Below are positions 1 to 7,963 of a DNA stretch of 64,000 bases, piece by piece. This DNA comes from Streptomyces sp. cf386 (GTDB taxonomy: Bacteria; Actinomycetota; Actinomycetes; Streptomycetales; Streptomycetaceae), in NCBI RefSeq assembly GCF_900103585.1, contig NZ_FNHV01000011.1:286987-350986 (forward strand), written 5' to 3'. The position numbers and the translations under genes are program-made. The notes under the pieces were generated by a model. That model searched no databases, had not been told where the DNA came from, and worked only from the letters and a program-made list of their open reading frames with translations. The first letter of the stretch is position 1. Each line of letters begins with the position of its first letter.

Positions 1-2
1 AG

Positions 3-617
3 CCCAGCACCCACAAGAGCGAGGTCCATGAGGCGGCTCACGCCATCTCGCTGGACCGTGATCAGGCCCTGCTCGACCGTGGCGGCCGCATCCGCACCCT
101 CTACCAGCACACCCAGCGCCATGTGCCGTATGTGATCGCGCGCTACGAACAGCTCCAGGGCGACGTCGAGGCCCGTACCCTCGACGAGGTCACCGACCGC
201 CTCATCGTCATCGACAGGTCCGTCGCCTTCATCCCGGTCAGCAACACCCCCTCGGTCGCACTGGAAGTCCGCCACCCAGCCCTGATCGCCTTCTTCGTGA
301 CCACCTTCGACCGCCTCTGGCGCCTGGCCACCCCCATGTACCCCGAGGCCATCCGGCAACCCACGCTCAACGGCATCACCCCCCGCCAGCGTGCCATCGC
401 GAGCCTCCTGGTCGAGGGCCACACCGACGCCGTCATCGCCGACCGCCTCGGTATGAACATCCGCACCGCCCGCGTCCACATCGCCAAGCTCGCGGCGACC
501 CTGGGCAGCGAGAGCCGGGCCCAACTCGGCTATCTCATCGGCCAGTCGGGGATTCTTGACCAGGGACCCCGGGAATCCCCGACGCTCCAGGCACCCCCGG
601 TACCCCGGCCACGCTGA
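3..617 (+). CDS. LuxR-type HTH regulator, 5' end outside window
   Basis: The reading frame is open from the window edge, so the N-terminus is missing; about 204 residues are visible. The visible middle part (VEARTLDEVTDRLIVIDRS, then FDRLWRLATP) matches the sensor-like region of actinobacterial TrmB/LuxR-type regulators. The C-terminus carries a LuxR-type helix-turn-helix (ITPRQRAIASLLVEGHTD, then ADRLGMNIRTARVHIAKL). It is therefore probably a DNA-binding transcription factor; the effector is unknown. It is closely paralogous to the convergent gene at 535-1623 and more distantly to 18976-19992. Its last 83 bases overlap the convergent neighbour, and its tail after the HTH is Pro-rich and looks like low-constraint sequence. 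Confidence 0.85.
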   Translation, partial: PSTHKSEVHEAAHAISLDRDQALLDRGGRIRTLYQHTQRHVPYVIARYEQLQGDVEARTLDEVTDRLIVIDRSVAFIPVSNTPSVALEVRHPALIAFFVTTFDRLWRLATPMYPEAIRQPTLNGITPRQRAIASLLVEGHTDAVIADRLGMNIRTARVHIAKLAATLGSESRAQLGYLIGQSGILDQGPRESPTLQAPPVPRPR

Positions 618-1623
618 TCACCGCCGCCTCGGACGACGACGCCCGCGGACGGTCCAGCCCCACCTGTGCGATCCGTACCCCGAGCTGCGTCCGGTTCGCC
701 GCCCCCAGCGTCTCCGACAACCGCGCGATGTGCGCCCGGCAGGTCCGCACGCTTATCCCCAGCCGTTCCGCGATCACCGCGTCCTGGTGGCCCTCGGCGA
801 GCAGCGCGGCGATGGACTGTTCTCGGTGGGAGATGCCCTCGATGCCGGTGTCGGGAAGGGGCGCCGTCAGCGGGATCGCCAGCCGCCACAGGCGCTCGAA
901 CACGGTCAGCAGGTAGTTCACCAGCGCCGGGTGCCGCAGCTCCAACGCCATCGTGCGGTCGGTGTTCGCCGGGATGAAGGCGACCGTGCGGTCGAAGAGG
1001 ATCAGCCGGTCGATGACCTCGTCCAGTGTGCGGGCCTCGACCGAATCGCCCATCAGCTCAAGGTAGTTGAGCAGGCCCTGGCCGTGCCGGGCCACATGCG
1101 TGTACAGGTCGCGCATCCGCACGCCCCGCCCGCGCAGCGCCAGTGCCCGGTGCAGGCCCTCCGTCAGCTCGTGCTCGGGACGGATGCCGCCGGGCTGCAC
1201 GGTCAGCACCTCCGTCGTGCACGCCTCCGTCGCCGCGTCCAGGGCCGCCTGGATGCGGGAGGGGCCGTCCAGCACACGGATCGCCGTGCCCTCCGCGCCG
1301 GATGCCTGCGGCGGCTGGGGGCCGAGTCCGGCGTACCACTCGAACGCCGCCACCGCCGAGCCCACCCGACGCTGGCTCGCGCTGACCTCGTCGTACACCC
1401 CGCGCAGCAGCCGCGTCATGACCTCCTGCGGGGACGTCGGGACCAGCCAGTCCATGTCGTCGGGGTCGGGGTGCAGCAGCGCCAACTCCAGCAGGCAGGG
1501 CACCTGCTCGGCGTCCGGGCGCGGCACACGGCCGCGCCGTACGGCCCGGGAATACACGCGATCCCCGGCCTCGCACAGTCGGTCGGCACCGTGTGGATGC
1601 TCCTCCGTCCCGTGCCCGGCCAT
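535..1623 (-). CDS. LuxR/TrmB-type regulator with collagen-like tail
   Basis: A 362-residue regulator paralogous to its convergent neighbour. I chose ATG 1623 (MAGHGTEEHPHG) because the residues upstream in the open frame are Arg/Pro-rich antisense-like sequence and a GGGGGTGG purine stretch precedes this ATG. The N-terminal half resembles a TrmB-like winged helix (LLELALLHPDPDDMDWLVP). The middle is the shared region VEARTLDEVIDRLILFDRT. The LuxR HTH lies at about residues 264-314 (ISHREQSIAALLAEGHQD, then RTCRAHIARL). Residues 340-356 form a short Gly-x-Pro collagen-like stretch (GVPGVPGASGIPGVPG), encoded inside the region that overlaps the other regulator. Target genes are unknown; the nearest candidates are the operons at 2.0-18 kb. 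Confidence 0.8.
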   Translation of the reverse strand: MAGHGTEEHPHGADRLCEAGDRVYSRAVRRGRVPRPDAEQVPCLLELALLHPDPDDMDWLVPTSPQEVMTRLLRGVYDEVSASQRRVGSAVAAFEWYAGLGPQPPQASGAEGTAIRVLDGPSRIQAALDAATEACTTEVLTVQPGGIRPEHELTEGLHRALALRGRGVRMRDLYTHVARHGQGLLNYLELMGDSVEARTLDEVIDRLILFDRTVAFIPANTDRTMALELRHPALVNYLLTVFERLWRLAIPLTAPLPDTGIEGISHREQSIAALLAEGHQDAVIAERLGISVRTCRAHIARLSETLGAANRTQLGVRIAQVGLDRPRASSSEAAVISVAGVPGVPGASGIPGVPGQESPTGR

Positions 1624-2063
1624 CGCCCATCCACCCCCGGTTCTTGCCTCTCTCGCCGGCTCGCCGCCTCCGGTGCGCGGTGCCGGCACCCCTGCCGGGG
1701 CGCCTCGACAGGGCGTGGCCCTGGTCGAGGGGCCCACCGTGCACAGCCCCTCGGGCGTACGGTTCGCTCGCGCTTCCGCAGCGCAACTATGCGCGGACCG
1801 GCCGTGCTCCGCAACACGGCTCCCGCCGGGTCGGGCGCCGTAAACCACCGGTACGCCCCGCTATTTCCGGGCCTCCGCCGGTCGAGTTGCAACAAGCTGA
1901 TGGTCTCATCCCAGCCTTTGCCGTGTGCGCAGCAAAGCCGCCCCCGGTTCACCCCGGGCGGTGAACCCGACCGCCCCGGCGACCCGGACGCCGGCCTTCC
2001 GCGTGCACCTCCCGGAAATCAGTCAGAGATCACCGTGTTACAGACCGCACTTAACGTCAGGCC
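1624..2063. other. Intergenic, divergent promoter region
   Basis: 440 bases between the regulator starting at 1623 (minus strand) and the ATP-grasp gene starting at 2064 (plus strand). Both genes should be transcribed from here. The longer reading frames that cross it are antisense-type. I see no clear palindrome or recognisable sigma-factor box. Confidence 0.5.
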
Positions 2064-3605
2064 ATGGCGGACATATTTGACGCGTACGCGTTGGCCGACG
2101 CGTGGGACGAGATGTTTGAGCGGCCGGGTGAGGTCAGGACCGCCTATGAGCCGGTGCTGGCTGCACTTCAGCCGATCGAGCCCGGTGAACTCCGGTTCCG
2201 GGCCGACCAGATGGCCCGGGCGTTCACCGACCGGGGCGTGACGTACGCCTTCGCGGGCGAGGAGCGGCCCTGGCCGCTGGACCTCGTGCCTCGCATCCTC
2301 GACGCCCTCGAATGGGATCTCATACAACGCGGGGTGAGCCAACGGGTCAGGGCCCTGGAGGCCTACCTCGCCGACGCCTACGGGCACGCCCGTGCCTTCG
2401 AGGACGGCGTCGTGCCCTGGCGGCTGCTGCTCAACTCCCCGCACTTCCACAGAGCGGCCCACGGGATCGAACCACCGGGCGGGGTCCGGATCCATGTCGC
2501 CGGCATCGACCTCGTGCGGGACGAGGCCGGGGACTTCCGGGTGCTGGAGGACAACGTCCGTGTGCCCAGTGGCGTTTCGTACGTCATCGAGAACCGGCGT
2601 GCCATGACCCGGATCTTCCCCTCCCTCTTCGCCGAGCAGCACGTCCTGCCCGTCGACGGGTACACGCAGAAGCTGCTCGCCGCCCTGCGCGCGGCCGCCC
2701 CCGACGGCGTCGAGGACCCGCGTGTGGTCGTCCTGACCCCCGGGCCCAACAACGCCGCCTACTTCGAGCACGCCCTGCTGGCCCGGCTGATGGGTGTGCA
2801 GCTCGTCGAGGGACACGACCTCGTCTGCCGCGGCAACCGGGTCTGGATGCGGACGACGCGCGGCGAGGTGCCCGTCCACGTCGTATACCGGCGCCTGGAC
2901 GACGACTTCCTCGACCCCCTCCACTTCCGCCCCGACTCGGTGATCGGCTGCCCGGGCATCATGGGCGCGGCCATGGCGGGCAACGTCACACTCGCGAACG
3001 CCGTGGGCAACGGCATCGCCGACGACAAGCTCCTCTACACCTACGTCCCGGACCTCATCCGGTACTACCTCGGCGAGGAACCGATCCTCCCCAACGTCGA
3101 GTCCTACCGGCCTGACGAGCCAGGCCAGTTGGAGGCCGTCCTCGACCAGATCGAGCAGCTCGTCGTCAAGCCCGTCGACGGCGCCGGCGGGCAGGGCATC
3201 GTCATCGGCCCCAAGGCCGACCGGGACACCATCGAACGCACTCGCAAAGCCGTCATCGCCGATCCGCGCGGCTTCATCGCCCAGCGGCCGGTCGCCCTGT
3301 CCACCTCCCCCACCCTCGCGGGCGAGCGGATGGCACCGCGCCACATCGACCTGCGGCCCTTCGCCGTCAACGACGGCAACGATGTCTGGGTGCTGCCCGG
3401 CGGCCTCACCCGGGTCGCTCTCCAGGAGGGCAACCTCATCGTCAACTCCAGTCAGGGCGGCGGCTCCAAGGACACCTGGGTGCTCGCGGAGGGCCCGGCG
3501 GAGCGACCGGCGGCGCCGGCAGCCGTACTGCCCGACGTCGCCCCACGTCAGCTCGGACCCGACGGCACCCCCACCGTCGTACAGGAAGGGGCGCAGCAGC
3601 AGTGA
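2064..3605 (+). CDS. Circularly permuted ATP-grasp type 2 protein (DUF404/DUF407)
   Basis: 513 residues, the usual size for this family. Recognised by LEDNVRVPSGVSYVIENR near residue 163 and the Gly-rich nucleotide-binding segment VKPVDGAGGQGIVIGP near 370, followed by conserved ALSTSPTL and HIDLRPF. ATP-grasp enzymes join a carboxylate to an amine through an acyl phosphate; members of this permuted clade are thought to make or attach a peptide-like product, but the substrate is not known. Start ATG 2064 is the first sensible one, with only a weak ribosome site. The stop overlaps the GTG of the next gene (GTGA), so it is translationally coupled with the alpha-E and transglutaminase genes, the classic genomic trio. 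Probably cytoplasmic. Confidence 0.92.
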   Translation: MADIFDAYALADAWDEMFERPGEVRTAYEPVLAALQPIEPGELRFRADQMARAFTDRGVTYAFAGEERPWPLDLVPRILDALEWDLIQRGVSQRVRALEAYLADAYGHARAFEDGVVPWRLLLNSPHFHRAAHGIEPPGGVRIHVAGIDLVRDEAGDFRVLEDNVRVPSGVSYVIENRRAMTRIFPSLFAEQHVLPVDGYTQKLLAALRAAAPDGVEDPRVVVLTPGPNNAAYFEHALLARLMGVQLVEGHDLVCRGNRVWMRTTRGEVPVHVVYRRLDDDFLDPLHFRPDSVIGCPGIMGAAMAGNVTLANAVGNGIADDKLLYTYVPDLIRYYLGEEPILPNVESYRPDEPGQLEAVLDQIEQLVVKPVDGAGGQGIVIGPKADRDTIERTRKAVIADPRGFIAQRPVALSTSPTLAGERMAPRHIDLRPFAVNDGNDVWVLPGGLTRVALQEGNLIVNSSQGGGSKDTWVLAEGPAERPAAPAAVLPDVAPRQLGPDGTPTVVQEGAQQQ

Positions 3606-4534
3606 ACGACGTGATCCTCTCCCGCATCGCCGAGGCGCTGACCTGGACCGGAAGGTATGTCGAGCGCGCCGACGCCACGGGCCGCATCCTCGACGCCTAC
3701 CTCCACCGCATGCTGGAGGACCCCTGGCGCGACGAGGACGTGGCCTGCCGGTCGCTGTACGCGATCCTCGGTATGGACGCGGGTGGTGAGCCCGTGGACA
3801 TGCAGCAGGTGCTCGACCAGCTGGCCTTCGACGCCCGCTCCACCGGCTCCATCGAGGGCGCGTTGGGCGCCGCCCGGCTGAACGCGCGCAGTGCCCGCGA
3901 GGCCGTCTCGTCGGAGATGTGGGAGTGCCTGAACTCGACGTGGCACGCGCTCGCCGACCAGCGACTGGCGGCCCGGCGGACGGGGCCGTACGCCTATCTG
4001 GAGCTGGTGCGCAGACGCGCGGCGCTGTTCTTCGGTCTTGCCGACTCGACCATGAGCCGGGACGACAGCTGGCGTTTCGTCGTGCTGGGCCGCAGCCTTG
4101 AGCGGGTGGACATGACCGTACGGCTGCTGTCGGTGCGGGTGCTGGACGCCGCCCACGCACCCGACTGGCCGACCCTGCTGAGCGCGTCCGGCGCGGACGA
4201 GGCGTACGCGCGCGTGTACGGCGGTTTCGGCGACACCCCGCGGGTGGCGGAGTTCCTGCTGCTGGACCGCGAGTTCCCGCGCTCGGCGCTGCACGCCCTG
4301 ACCACGGCCGAGGAGTGCCTCACCGCGCTGGGCCGGCCCCGCCAGGACCCCGCGCGCCGCCCGATCGGCCGGATGCGCACCCGCCTCGAATACCTGGACA
4401 CGCACGCCCTGGAAGACCAACTGCCCGTTTTGTTGCGGGACTTGCAGCAGGCCTGCATGGCCTCGATGGACGCCGTGGCCGACCGGTTCTTCCCGTACCA
4501 GGGGCCCGTCGAGTGGGCCCAGGAAGGAGCGTGA
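3602..4534 (+). CDS. Alpha-E domain protein (DUF403)
   Basis: 310 residues, mostly helical. Starts at GTG 3602 in a 4-base overlap with the ATP-grasp stop. The N-terminus RIAEALTWTGRYVERADATG and the later DDSWRFVVLGRSLERVD are typical of the alpha-E family, which is nearly always encoded beside a permuted ATP-grasp and a transglutaminase-like protein. Its biochemical role is unproven; a structural or substrate-presenting partner of the ATP-grasp enzyme is the usual proposal. No signal peptide or membrane segment is visible. Confidence 0.92.
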   Translation: MNDVILSRIAEALTWTGRYVERADATGRILDAYLHRMLEDPWRDEDVACRSLYAILGMDAGGEPVDMQQVLDQLAFDARSTGSIEGALGAARLNARSAREAVSSEMWECLNSTWHALADQRLAARRTGPYAYLELVRRRAALFFGLADSTMSRDDSWRFVVLGRSLERVDMTVRLLSVRVLDAAHAPDWPTLLSASGADEAYARVYGGFGDTPRVAEFLLLDREFPRSALHALTTAEECLTALGRPRQDPARRPIGRMRTRLEYLDTHALEDQLPVLLRDLQQACMASMDAVADRFFPYQGPVEWAQEGA

Positions 4535-4536
4535 CC

Positions 4537-5412
4537 ATGACCACGGCTCCCCTGACCGCGGACCCCACCGCGTCGCGCCGCCTCCGCATCAAGCACGTCA
4601 CGCGCGTGCCCTACGCCCAGCCCGCCGCGTCCTCGCACAACGAGGTCCGCATGACCCCGCTGACGCTGCCCAGCCAGACCACCCTGGACGCCCGGGTCAC
4701 CATCAGCCCGGCGGCGACCACCTGGGCGTACTGGGACTACTGGGGCACCCAGGTCACCGGCTTCGACCTGATGGACCCGCACGCCGACCTCACCATCACC
4801 GCCTCCAGCCTGGTCGAGACCCATCCGCCGGGCCCGCTCCCCGAGGCGCCCGGGTGGGCGGAGGTGGCCGAACGGACGGCGAGCTCCCGCCTGTTGGAGT
4901 TCGCGAACACGACCGGGCGTACGACGGTCCCGGCCGGGCTGATCGAGAAGGCGCGGGAGGCGGCGGCCGGCCTCGATCCGCACGGGACGGCGGTCGCCGT
5001 GTCGTCGCTGGTCGCGGACCGGGTGTCGTATCTGCCCGGCGCGACGGGAGTGAACACGTCCGCCGCGGAGGCCTGGGAGCAGGGCGCGGGCGTCTGCCAG
5101 GACATCGCCCACGTCACCATCGCCCTGCTGCGCGGGCTGGGGCTGCCGACGAGGTACGTCTCCGGCTATCTGCACCCCGAGCGAGAGGCGGAACTGCACC
5201 GTCCGGTGGCAGGGCAGAGCCACGCCTGGATCGAGTACTGGGCGGGCGACTGGTGCGGCTACGACCCCACGAACCGGACACGGGCCGACGAGTCCCATGT
5301 GGTGGTGGGCCGGGGGCGTGACTACGACGACGTCACTCCGCACAAGGGGATCTACCGGGGTGTGCCCGGCGGGCCGCCGGAGGTGACGGTGGAGTTCACG
5401 CGGGTGGTGTGA
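4537..5412 (+). CDS. Transglutaminase-like cysteine peptidase/amidase
   Basis: 291 residues from ATG 4537. AGGAAGGAG ends 7 bases upstream, whereas GTG 4531 would sit only one base from it. The N-terminal beta-rich domain (RIKHVTRVPYAQPAASSHNE) is the 'bacterial transglutaminase-like N-terminal' region. The catalytic triad is visible: Cys187 in GAGVCQDIAH, His229 in GQSHAWIEYW and Asp243 in YDPTNR. Bacterial members usually hydrolyse or transfer amide bonds rather than crosslink proteins. As third gene of the ATP-grasp/alpha-E operon, it probably processes whatever peptide or isopeptide bond that system makes. A strong hairpin follows. Confidence 0.93.
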   Translation: MTTAPLTADPTASRRLRIKHVTRVPYAQPAASSHNEVRMTPLTLPSQTTLDARVTISPAATTWAYWDYWGTQVTGFDLMDPHADLTITASSLVETHPPGPLPEAPGWAEVAERTASSRLLEFANTTGRTTVPAGLIEKAREAAAGLDPHGTAVAVSSLVADRVSYLPGATGVNTSAAEAWEQGAGVCQDIAHVTIALLRGLGLPTRYVSGYLHPEREAELHRPVAGQSHAWIEYWAGDWCGYDPTNRTRADESHVVVGRGRDYDDVTPHKGIYRGVPGGPPEVTVEFTRVV

Positions 5413-5425
5413 ACGGGCAGAAGCA

Positions 5426-5453
5426 GGGGCCCGCCGGAAGACCGACGGGCCCC
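5426..5453. terminator. Hairpin between convergent genes
   Basis: An 8-bp perfect outer stem (GGGGCCCG with CGGGCCCC), one mismatch, then CGG/CCG closing an AAGA loop. It lies between convergent 4537-5412 and 5477-6616 and can serve both strands. Confidence 0.8.
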
Positions 5454-5476
5454 GCTTCAGGGCGTGTCCGCGAGCC

Positions 5477-6616
5477 CTACTTGCTGAGCCCGATCGCCGT
5501 GCAGCCCGCCTTGTACTCGGCCGTGCAGATCTCGGACAGCTCGTAGATCCCGTCGGCGAGGACGGTCTTCTTGATGTTGTCCTTGGTCAGCGCGACCACG
5601 GGTACCAGCAGGGACGGGATGTCCTTGTCGGTGGGGCTGTCGACCCGGTCCTGGGTGAGGGAGTCGAACTGGATGTCCTTGCCCTGGACCTTGGCCACGG
5701 CCATCTGTGCGGCGCTCTCGGCCTCCTGCGGGTACGACTTGTACACGCTCATGAACTGCTCGCCGCTCACGATCCGCTGGACGGCGTCGAGTTCGGCGTC
5801 CTGCCCGGTGATCGGCGGCAGTTCGGTCACGCCCGCGGCCTCCAGGGCCTTGATGACGCCGGCGGCCATGCCGTCGTTGGCGGAGTAGACGCCCTTGATG
5901 TTGTTCGCGCCGATCGCCTTGATCGCCTCGGCCATGTTGGCCTGGGCGTTCTCCGGCTTCCAGTCCTTGGTGTCGTACGTCTTGGCGACGTCCACCGTGC
6001 CGTTGAGCTCGGAGAGGGCGCCCGCCTTGAACTGCTTGGCGTTCGGGTCGGTGGGCGAGCCGTTCATCATGACGATCTTGTCGGAGGAGTCGACCTCCCC
6101 CATCGCCTCCAGCAGGGTGCGCGCCTGGACCTCGCCGACCAGTTCGTTGTCGAAGGAGACGTACGCGTCGATCGGTCCCTCGGCCAGGCGGTCGTAGGCG
6201 ATGACCGGGATCCCGGCGTCCTTGGCCTTCTGCACTCCGCCGGCGATGGCGTGCGAGTCGACGGCGTCCAGCAGGATCACGTCGACCTGGTCGTCGATCA
6301 TCTGCTGGAGCTGCTCGGTCTGCTTGGACGCGTCCGCGTCCGCGTTCTTGTAGACGACCCGGCCCTGCTTGTCGGTGAGCTCCAGGACCTTGTTCCTGAT
6401 GATGGGGAAGTCGAACTTGTCGTAGCGCGTGTTCGCCGTCTCCGGCAGCAGCAGCCCCACGGTGACGTCGTTCCCCTTGGTCGGGCTCGCCTCGCTGCTG
6501 TCCCCGGTGACGCCCAGAGCCCCGCACGCGGCCAGCGAGAGGGTCATCGTGGATGCGGCGGCCACGGCGGTGGCGGTACGACGCAGGGGGCGCAAGGGAC
6601 GCATAGAGGAGCTCAC
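5477..6616 (-). CDS. XylF-like sugar ABC transporter substrate-binding lipoprotein
   Basis: 379 residues starting at GTG 6616 with GAAGG 8 bases upstream; the in-frame ATG at 6604 has no ribosome site. The N-terminus is a lipoprotein signal with lipobox LAAC (Cys31), so the protein should be anchored outside the membrane. The periplasmic-binding type I fold is clear, and segments such as AYDRLAEGPIDAYVSFDNE and MNGSPTDPNAK are those of D-xylose-binding XylF proteins. Oddly, no ABC ATPase or permease (xylG/xylH) is nearby, so it either serves a transporter encoded elsewhere or acts as an orphan sensor. Sugar specificity is inferred from family resemblance only. Confidence 0.88.
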   Translation of the reverse strand: MSSSMRPLRPLRRTATAVAAASTMTLSLAACGALGVTGDSSEASPTKGNDVTVGLLLPETANTRYDKFDFPIIRNKVLELTDKQGRVVYKNADADASKQTEQLQQMIDDQVDVILLDAVDSHAIAGGVQKAKDAGIPVIAYDRLAEGPIDAYVSFDNELVGEVQARTLLEAMGEVDSSDKIVMMNGSPTDPNAKQFKAGALSELNGTVDVAKTYDTKDWKPENAQANMAEAIKAIGANNIKGVYSANDGMAAGVIKALEAAGVTELPPITGQDAELDAVQRIVSGEQFMSVYKSYPQEAESAAQMAVAKVQGKDIQFDSLTQDRVDSPTDKDIPSLLVPVVALTKDNIKKTVLADGIYELSEICTAEYKAGCTAIGLSK

Positions 6617-6886
6617 TTCTGGTGCCTTCGGGACACGGACGCGCCATTGCGCCCAGGTGTCTGAAAAGCCAACGCGTCGTCGCCCCCCAGCGTCAAGCCG
6701 AACTACTTAACGAGTGCGCAACGCCACGCTCCGCTGAGCATGTGAAGACATGACGGATTGCCTCCAAACACCCATTACACCCTCTCCACCGAACCTCGAT
6801 CGCAGAGTCGACCAAGATCCGTACAAGCGCTCCATTCCGCGCGAGTCGCGGCCAGGGCACTCTCGCGACGACTGTCCGGCTCTCGT

Positions 6887-7963
6887 TCAAAGGACCGAAC
6901 GAACCAAGCCAGACGACGTACGGTCCGTCGAACGGCAGGCGGCGATGATCTCCTCCAGGTCCGCCACCGCCGCGTGGACGCCCTCGGTGAGCAGGACGGC
7001 GGTGGGGTTGAGGAGGATCTCGTCGACGCCGGCGGCGCGATAGGCGGCCAGGGTCGCGGCGATCTCGTCCGGGGTGCCGGTGACGACCACGTCGGCGCGC
7101 AGGAGTTCCGCCGCCGGGTCGGGGCCGTCGACGTCCAGGCCGGCGCGACGCAGCATGTCCGCGTAGTGCGGGGCGCGCAGATGGGTGCCCGCGGCCGCCT
7201 CCGCCATGCGGCGCGGGTCGCGGCCCGGGCGGCGGACGGCGACGTGGACGGCCGTGGCGATACGGGGGCGGGTAGCGCGGCCCGCCTCGGCGGCGCCGGC
7301 CGCCAGTCGCGGTGCGAGGGTGTCGCGAAGGTAGTCCGGCGGGGTCATCCAGGTGATCGCCACGTCCGCGGTGGCGCCCGCGGTACGGGCCATGCCGGGG
7401 CGGAGCACCCCGGCGCCCACTTCCACCGGCGCGTGCGGCCCGACCGGCGGGAGCGCCGCGTGCAGCCGGTGGTACGGGCCGTCGTGCGCCACGCTCTCGC
7501 CGTTCAGCAGGGCCCGTACGGAGGTGACGTACTCCCCGACCGCCGTGCGCGGGCTGCGATACGGCTCCGGAGTGAGCCCGTGCGCGAACTCGGGGGTGCC
7601 GATGCCGTACCCGGCCACCACCGGCCGCCCGGTGAGCAGGGCCAGGGAACGGGCCTGGAGTGCCGCCTCGTACGGGTGCCGCAGGGGGAGGAGGGTGACC
7701 GCCGTGCCCACGGGGACGGTGTGGCCCAGTCCCGCCAGGTACGCCAGCACCTGGTGCGGTTCCGACCGGAAGGACTGGCAGAGCCAGAGGCGGCGCGCGT
7801 CGGTGCGGGCGACCAACTCGGCGAAGGGGGCGACGAGTTCGGGGTGGTCGGGCTGGAGGGGGTAGAGGACGGCGGGGACGGAGGGGACTGCGGGGACGGG
7901 GGTGGGGGCGGGCTCGGGTGCGAGGTCGGATGGGGTCATGGGTGCGGTCATGGGTGCGGTCAC
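6887..7963 (-). CDS. LLM-class (F420-type) oxidoreductase, LxmJ-like
   Basis: 358 residues with a luciferase-like monooxygenase fold (GTAVTLLPLRHPYEAALQA, then GYGIGTPEFAHGL). Last gene of the lanthipeptide operon: its ATG overlaps the stop of the M16 gene upstream (ATGA). In class V lanthipeptide clusters such as lexapeptide, an F420H2-dependent reductase of this family reduces dehydroalanine to D-alanine, and that is the likely role here. The N-terminus is a short MTAPMTAPMT repeat followed by a Pro/Ala-rich linker, probably disordered. The exact residue reduced cannot be read from the sequence. Confidence 0.85.
   Translation of the reverse strand: MTAPMTAPMTPSDLAPEPAPTPVPAVPSVPAVLYPLQPDHPELVAPFAELVARTDARRLWLCQSFRSEPHQVLAYLAGLGHTVPVGTAVTLLPLRHPYEAALQARSLALLTGRPVVAGYGIGTPEFAHGLTPEPYRSPRTAVGEYVTSVRALLNGESVAHDGPYHRLHAALPPVGPHAPVEVGAGVLRPGMARTAGATADVAITWMTPPDYLRDTLAPRLAAGAAEAGRATRPRIATAVHVAVRRPGRDPRRMAEAAAGTHLRAPHYADMLRRAGLDVDGPDPAAELLRADVVVTGTPDEIAATLAAYRAAGVDEILLNPTAVLLTEGVHAAVADLEEIIAACRSTDRTSSGLVRSVL

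Noticed and set aside
556..2241. Plus-strand frame of 561 codons over regulator 2
   Set aside because: Antisense to the LuxR-type regulator at 535-1623 and crosses a promoter region; no recognisable domain.
2019..4160. Minus-strand frame of 713 codons over the ATP-grasp operon
   Set aside because: Antisense shadow of two conserved genes; composition is Arg/Gly/Asp-rich without domains.
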